Assembly (NCBI RefSeq): GCF_900634625.1
Contig: NC_041036.1
Coordinates: 15,991,025 to 16,055,024 of the forward strand
Direction: 5' to 3'
From: Parambassis ranga
Taxonomy: Eukaryota > Chordata > Actinopteri > Ambassidae
Length of the DNA stretch: 64,000 bases
Shown here: positions 57,376 through 64,000 of the stretch, in pieces
How positions within the stretch are numbered: position 1 is the stretch's first letter
Layout of the letters: each line of letters starts with the position of its first letter
Translations under genes and position numbers: made by a program
Notes under the pieces: generated by a model
What the model saw: only the letters and a program-made list of their open reading frames with translations
Told to the model about the DNA's origin: nothing
The model's database searches: none

Positions 57376-60300
57376 AGCCTTACAGGAAGTGCATAACAAA
57401 GTTAGACATCCTTCACTGGAAAAACATTGCCAGCTAATATAATCCCAGCAGCAATTCTTTTTCTGCAAAACATAACTGGCAAAGCAAACTTGTTGTAGAA
57501 GGCAGAGTTGCATTCTGAATGACTGAAGATGCCCAGACTGCCCTAACAGGGCACTGAACATACCAGAAAGTGTAGTGTGTACTGTCAGGAGAAACAACAC
57601 ACATTTAACGAACAGTGCCCTTACTTGTGTAGACTTTAAATAAAATGTTCAGTCATGCAGGTAATGTGTAAGGGTCAAAGAAAAAAGCAAATAAATCGAA
57701 AGGAGTCATGGTAGCTGCAGGTTTTCTCCGATGAAGAGAACAGCAGTATATAAGGTGTTACCCACACATGACATGACAAGAAGTTTACTCTTTTCCTATA
57801 TGCATTCTGATAAATAATAGGACACAGTTTAAGTAGTAGTCGTAGCATTACGCTTATATTTTATGCATAGCGATGCAAACCTTGCCCTCCCACTGTTGGG
57901 ATGCAACAGGATGCTAAGCTCAGTCATCTCTTATTCAGTAAGATAAATGCAAACAGCGTTACCTGCCAAGTTGAAAACGTACTGAGCTTCCTAACAAGTG
58001 ATTCTGCGTGCGCTGTGAGCCACATGCTACCTGCTGAGAGTAACACTCATTATCCAGGTGGCATCGTACCTCCCAGTGACAGGCTACGACTCTCTGCTCA
58101 CAGTTTTCTCTGCTGCAGTGCATGTGTCACTCTCTCTCCTTTGTGTTCCCCGTGCATGTGCCAACATTTGCGTGGAATACTCCTTTGTTGCCTGATGTGT
58201 GCGTGTGTGACAGATAGTTGTCACTTTGCCTGCACGTGTGCGTTACAGTGCTTTACTTTCCAGGTATACGAGTGTGATGTGTTATTGATGTTCCTATCAA
58301 CTTGTCAAGGCTGCAGCTTATGATGTTTCATGTTCGGCGTGCTCTGCAGGGGGATGCTTTGTGAATTGTAGTGTGAAGGTTTGGTGTAGCCGGAAGAAGG
58401 GTCTGGGCCAGGTTAGCTGTATGCTGTCGTAGCATGTGGGTGATTAGAATTGTGCAGGCATGGGCCGCCTCGCTGGGAGGTGCCCTGCCAACCGCCTTGC
58501 CCTGATTCCACCAATTCACAAATGCCTAACAAAGGGATAATTTCTCCCTTGCATGATATAATCTTTCTTTTCACCCCGTGCCTCAATGGAACGCTTTATA
58601 GCTTTTTATCACATCTCTCATTCCCTCCTTTATGTCTTTCTGTCTTCCTCACTCTGTCTGTTGCTTTCTTGACCCCTCCCTGCTGGTCTGTCTCTCTCTA
58701 TCTGCTTGTGTTTTCCCGATCCTTTTCTTGCTTGCCTCCTCTCTAACTCTGACCTTACAGAAAGTCTTTACACTAATGTCACTCCTGTTACTCTTTTCTT
58801 TCTCTCTGTTTCACTTGCGTTCTCTCTCTAGAGGAAAATCACACACTCATCAGTTTGCCAGCTCTGTTCCTGACGAGCAGGCTCGCAAGGAGAATATTAA
58901 CGAAGCTCCTCAGCCAATTAACACCTAAAGCACATAACAACCTTTTATGCCAGACGCACTTGCATGCATGCGCGCACAGAGGCACGCACACACACACACA
59001 CACACATGCTGCATACAAACGCAAATTGGCTGCCACACACACGTTTCGGCCTAAACACAGCTTCTAAAAGGGGGCTCGCATAAACAGAAACACACACACA
59101 CCCAGGCCTCAGAGCAAAGATTACGGTATCACACACACATATGCGTACACACAACGCACTAATAGATTGAGCTGATGAGTGTGGGAGTAGAGGGAGGGAG
59201 ACATTTATAGGAGCAAGGGGAAGTAATGTAGATAGAAAGGAGATGCAAACAAAGTGATGAGCAGCATTGAGGCAGAGAGGGGGGGAAGACAGGAGAGAAG
59301 AGAGCAAGGAGGAGGAAGACAGGTTTATGGAGTGTGAAGAAAGGCATAAAGTAAAGGGGGAAAATCAGTGATAGAAGGTTAACGTGGCTTGGCTGTTCCT
59401 GACATGGTTCATGCTAATTTGAAGGGCTTAGCAATGGGCGGTGTACACACACACACACAGACACACGCACACAAACTGGACACTGACATGCACACTTGTG
59501 TTTGCAAGACAACACAATGCATAAAACATTATGGTATAAGGGGCATTAGCAATGAACCTTTGCGCTCACGCTCACACACACATTTTTCTGGACACATGGA
59601 GCAGTATCCTTGTATGCATAAAACATGGTGAGAGACAGCAGGAGCGGGAGGCGTAAGGGAGATAGGAAGAACAAGTGCGAATGGACAAAAAGCATATGGT
59701 AATGACCCGGATAACGAAAGACGGCCACAAGGGGTGGAGAGTCAGCGAGAGAGTGAGAGAAAGGCGATAAAGTAATGGCGAGAAGAGAACGAGGGGAACT
59801 TTCCTCACGGACTGCTGCTTTTGGATTGAACAGCGTGCAAATGAAAAATGGAGATGAAATAATTAGACAGGCTGACTAGAAGCGCTCATCTAAATATGTA
59901 AATGCACTTAATTTTACTTTGATTTGCTCCACTGCTTCACTATCACTCTCTTCCTTCTATTCTTTCCCTCTCATACATTTCCATTCTGCTCTCTTCATGT
60001 CTCTCCATCTGTCTGTCACATACTTCCTTCTCCTTCCGTGTCCTTTTTCTCTGTTGTGCCGCTCTGCATATTGAAGCTATAGTATGTTAATACACTGTAC
60101 AGGTACATGCACTCAATTATTCACTGTTTTATGGACTTGCAGCAGCGCGTATATCGGAAGAGAGAGTGTGTGTTTAATTAGTTCATTCACGCCTGTCTGC
60201 CCCAGTGACGGGTGCGCAGGTCTGTGCATGGCTGCACACACAGCAAAATGCATGCATGAGATGATTATGGTAAAGGATAAGTCTGGATTTTTTCAAGACC

Positions 60301-61440
60301 ATCTCTAGTGATACAATGCACACACTTTTCTTCTTTTTGTTGTTTAAAGGGAAACTGTGTCGACTTTGAACCTGCTCGTGTGGGAAGTAAATGAACAATG
60401 TCTCGCCTCCTTTCATCCAGAACTTTGTTTATCTGCCAGCTAATTTCTGCTTGGTGACAAAAACCCTTAAGGTTATGGATGCTGCTATGTTTGGGGAGTA
60501 GTTATCTCATCCATCTTTATGCACAATCAATGTGTAGGATGAGAAGCCCACTTCAGGTCATGGAGTGCCATCATGGCCGTAGCTACCAAATGAGGTCCCT
60601 GTTGTTAGGACCTCAGTGTTGCTTTCAAGGTGCATATATTAATTATATAATATTATTATGCATGTCTATATAAGGTGTCATGGTATAGGTGCAGCCAAAA
60701 AGGTCAGAAAAAGGTCCAGATTACAGAAATGTTGATATAACTTATAAGATCTAGAGAAAATTAAAGGAGAATTCTGCATATTTGTCATTATATATATGGT
60801 TGGGTACGCTGTGCAGAGCTGCAGTGGCTAGTTTCTTTTAGGTGAATGTGAATGAGAGCGTTTTTGATGTGCAAAGCTGCAGGGACACACAAGGACCGGG
60901 GGGAGTAGTGGATACATACTTCATTATTTTGAAAAGAAATCATAACCAAAACCAGCAGGAAGACACAGTCCATTTATTTCTGCACTTTCATCTTGTTTGT
61001 GTAGCCTGAGTAAATTGCCCACATGCCTACTTTCCTAAGTGTGCTATTGCACCACCTCTTTTTATTCAAGTTTCCTTATCTTTTCATTTGTGATTCTGTG
61101 TCCTGATCTCTCTTCTCTACTATCTAGTATCATCACCTCTGTCCAGCATTTTCTTGCTGAACAACCTGAAAATATAGTTTTTAAATTAATTTCCACTTTT
61201 TTTGGCTGGCACTGTTGGCCAGTCAAATACTCTGACCTGCAGTACCCTCATCAAAATGTGAAAGAAGCTGGTTTAAATTCTTTTACAGCATTACACCGTT
61301 GGCAGGGGCACCATGCATTATTTATCTGTGGGGGGGGCACAGTTTTTTACTTCCGTGGCATTGTCATAAAAAGTTTGAATTCCTATGATCAAGATTTTAT
61401 TTATTCAAGATAACATTCTTACTTCTGTGTCCACTGTTAA

Positions 61441-61805
61441 ACGTAGGGTAGGAGATTTTGAAAACTCAGTGAGAGTCAGCCAGATTTTGAAAATAAACAC
61501 ACGGCCCGTTCTCTCCGAGTTCACCCCGAAGCCACGCCTCCCAACCAGTCTGTGACTTCGGCCATCATGCACGTACCTCTCTGGTGCGTGCAGAGCAGGA
61601 AGAGAGCAGCCAACCAGCCAACTCTACACGCAGGGTCGCCTCGTAGGATTGGCTGATGTTTTTAGCATTTTATAGCTTCCACAGATGATTCATATTCTTC
61701 GTTTTAAAGCGAAACTGCCGAACTTATCGGTTGCTATCGGATTGTAAAGAGAAGTTACACTAATGTAACAAAAAGTGCATCAGAATGAAATCTCCTACCC
61801 TACCT
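61441..61805. mobile_element. TTAA-flanked MITE (piggyBac-like non-autonomous element)
   Basis: The left end is TTAA (61437-61440) then ACGTAGGGTAGGAGATTT; the right end, reverse-complemented, is TTAA (61806-61809) then AGGTAGGGTAGGAGATTT. So the 365-bp element has about 18-bp inverted repeats with one mismatch and a TTAA duplication, the target preference of piggyBac transposases. There is no coding capacity. The interior includes AAGCCACGCCTCCC. Similar sequences are common in fish. Confidence 0.75.
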
Positions 61806-61809
61806 TTAA

Positions 61810-64000
61810 TACCAACACTGAACATGTTTGCAAAATGAAGTTCAGAAGTGCTCAGTGTTATTATAACCAAATATCAACTTTCCTGCTAATTACTGTAACA
61901 GAAAACATATATATATTTAACCAGCTTTGACCTTTCCCTTGAACCTCACATTGTATAACTCATCTCCAAAGCTAATAATTACAGCAGCAGGTCACAGACC
62001 TTACTGAGAATTAATTAAACATATTGTGCATAAATTCTAAAAACAGTGCCGGCTTCCACACCTTATAACAAAACTACCAGCAAAACACAATGAAATTAAA
62101 ATCTTTTCCAAAAGTAGCATTTTAAAAATGAGCATGATATTAAGTTACATTTAGACGTATTTCTGGAAACAGAAATCTCAGTTTAAATTGGACTGCAGTG
62201 GACTTAGCTGGATAATGGATGACTGAAAGCGTGAATGAGTTTGTGTTGTCTGCTGTGTGGATTATAAATTATAGGAGTCAACAGAGAGAGAGGCAGCTGT
62301 CCTTCTTAATGACAACCTGCCAGAGTTCTGCTCTAAGTGCTCCTCCTCTTTCATCTGTTGTCTTTTTCTCTAACCCTGTCTTCTCGAGCCTCCTTAGTCC
62401 TGTTTGCATCGAACATCCCGCACAGGGACACTCGCTTACTGATCCTACAAGGTGACTCTGACAGCAGCCCTCCTGATTTTAGAGTTCCCTCTTTTCCCTT
62501 CTCTCTCTGCCGGCTCTTGTCTCTTTCATTCAAACAGACCTCTTGTTACAGAGAAGAATAACAATTACAGTATTATGATCATTTTATTGGATCAAAGCTA
62601 CACCTTATGTTGAGACTGCACAATGGTAAAAAAGGTGATAAACAGTGATTTAAGGTAAATAGACAGTCTGAAAATGTGTGCATATGTGCCTATTTCTCTG
62701 GCCGCATTGTTATGAGATCATGTGGGTGGGACCCTGTGGCGAATGCAGCTGAAAATTGTGACTGCACAGGAGCGGTTTGTCTTGTAAAATGTGTTTAATG
62801 CTATGAATTTGTGTTTTAAGATGGTCTTTACCTAGTTCCTAACCCTGTTTTTATTGCCAAACCTTAACAAATTAAACAGCTGCGATTCAAAACAAAACGA
62901 ACCATGGGTGAATATATTAGGTAAAAAAACTCGGGACTCGAACCTTGTACTCTGCCATGTTAATGTTCTTGCCTCCTTACTCTGACTTCTGTAGCTGTAG
63001 CTGTCACATAGTTGAATGACGCCAGGTAATTTCATAATGACCTTATGTTCTGTTAGCATAAACATAACAATGCGTCTTGTGAATATATTTTTGACCAAGT
63101 GTTAATTTTTTTTTTTTGCGAGGACGTGTTGCAAATGATCATGTCAGAAAAACAGCCTGTTGTCACCATGAAAGTGCAATAGCTTGATATTTCCAGTTAC
63201 TATGTATGTCATATTTGTGGTTGGGGCAGGTCTTGTTATCATCTTATTATGAGTTATGAGTGTGTATTTTACCCCTAACCTGTTTTTTACTGCCTAACCT
63301 TAACCATAACCGGTAGTTTTTAATGTTACCCCCACTATGAGTGAACATAACTGCAAGTGAAACTGAAACAAAAGTGACACATGTGGTGGCATAACTAAAA
63401 TAAGGCAATTACAAAAACACCCCCCCCCCTTCTGGGTAAAAGTCTGCTGCAGGGTTAGTGCCACTGACCACCCCTCAGTTGTATTGGTCCCATGATCAGA
63501 AAACACTGGGCAGTGCAACCACATGCTCGGTACTGACCATCAAGTGTAAACATTACCATGTGTAATTATCAAACGAGTCATTTATTCATGTTTTGTAGCA
63601 TAAAAACGGTCTATGCAGACAGATGTCTGTGCTGCTAATTATGACACATGATGAGGCCACTAATTGTGGTTTGAGAGGAAATGGTAGTGAAACAGATGAT
63701 ACTAATGATTACTGGAAGAAAAAGAAAGTTTTATTCTACCCCCTATCCATTTTTCTGCCATCTCGAGTCCACAAATATGAACTGTCATGAGTTTGATTTC
63801 TTTCAGTCCTTTGTTGTTTCCATGGCTTTGTTAGTTTGATATGCTCTCGGTCCTTCATCCTTTGTTCACAGTAGATAAGCTAAAGGCATGAGGCACAATA
63901 CATTTTCTCTCTGTCCCTCCCTCGCTGACACTCCACACTCTGCCCACATGCATCTGTACCATACTAAATAGGCAGCTGGCATGTTCTAAAGCACCTATCA
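61810..64000. other. Intergenic sequence at the right edge
   Basis: No gene recognised. Contains two diverged copies of a word near CCTAACCCTGTTTTTATTGC (62838-62870 and 63271-63310), a tRNA-B-box-like GGTTCGAGTCC on the minus strand near 62935-62945 with no convincing tRNA around it, and a C run at 63420-63429. Confidence 0.45.
62838..63310. repeat. Pair of diverged CCTAACC(C)TGTTTTT(A)TTGCC repeats
   Basis: CCTAACCCTGTTTTTATTGC...AAACCTTAAC at 62838-62867 and CCTAACCTGTTTTTTACTGC...CTAACCTTAAC at 63274-63304 are direct copies about 435 bp apart. The word type is frequent in fish DNA-transposon-derived repeats. Element limits were not resolved. Confidence 0.35.

Larger units (their letters stand above)
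51557..61440. other. Upstream flank of cadm4, no gene recognised
   Basis: Should contain the cadm4 promoter and 5' UTR, but no TATA box, CpG-dense core or initiator could be fixed. Features are LINE-tail copies (54580-54668, 54886-54950, 57041-57210, 57302-57362) and dispersed GT/CA runs such as 53183-53204 and 58985-59006. An open frame at 53344-53778 lacks homology. Confidence 0.45.

Noticed and set aside
62930..63000. tRNA gene on the minus strand suggested by GGTTCGAGTCCCGAG
   Set aside because: A B-box-like word is present but no acceptable A box, anticodon stem or acceptor pairing could be drawn; at most an old SINE fragment.

Overview
The window is vertebrate nuclear DNA, almost certainly from a ray-finned (teleost) fish. 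Three spliced genes with GT-AG introns can be assembled from conserved protein sequence. The background is AT-leaning, rich in microsatellites, and carries repeats typical of fish genomes: a Tc1 transposon, a TTAA-flanked MITE, a tRNA-derived SINE, LINE tails and a hAT-like remnant. There is no bacterial-style gene packing, and nearly all the many short ORFs are chance ORFs in intron, intergenic or low-complexity sequence.

Layout. (1) 1-7.4 kb is intergenic except for one Tc1-family transposon (1084-2714) with an intact DD34E transposase and 280-bp near-identical terminal inverted repeats. (2) 7.5-12.04 kb, minus strand: rps19, with a non-coding first exon and five coding exons giving a complete 146-aa ribosomal protein eS19. 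Its introns hold a hAT-like remnant and a possible LINE remnant. (3) 14.59-16.52 kb, plus strand: a two-exon, 408-aa class A GPCR related to adenosine receptors. Its intron sits in the second intracellular loop, where adenosine-receptor genes have theirs, but nearly every residue needed for G-protein coupling and adenosine binding is changed. (4) 21.14-51.56 kb, minus strand: cadm4 (cell adhesion molecule 4 / nectin-like 4), nine coding exons and 435 aa, with signal peptide, three Ig domains, a Thr/Pro-rich stalk on its own phase-symmetric exon, a transmembrane segment and a short cytoplasmic tail with a PDZ-type C-terminus. (5) 51.6-64 kb is the upstream side of cadm4: non-coding sequence with LINE tails and a 365-bp MITE bounded by TTAA.

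rps19 and the GPCR gene are divergently transcribed about 2.5 kb apart; the GPCR gene and cadm4 are convergent. The three genes do not form a functional pathway: rps19 is housekeeping, cadm4 is a junction/axon-glia adhesion protein in other vertebrates, and the GPCR is the least characterised element. The best candidates for something new are the degenerate adenosine-receptor-like GPCR and the extra stalk exon with altered C-terminus in cadm4. All coordinates come from hand alignment to remembered family sequences; no database search was possible.
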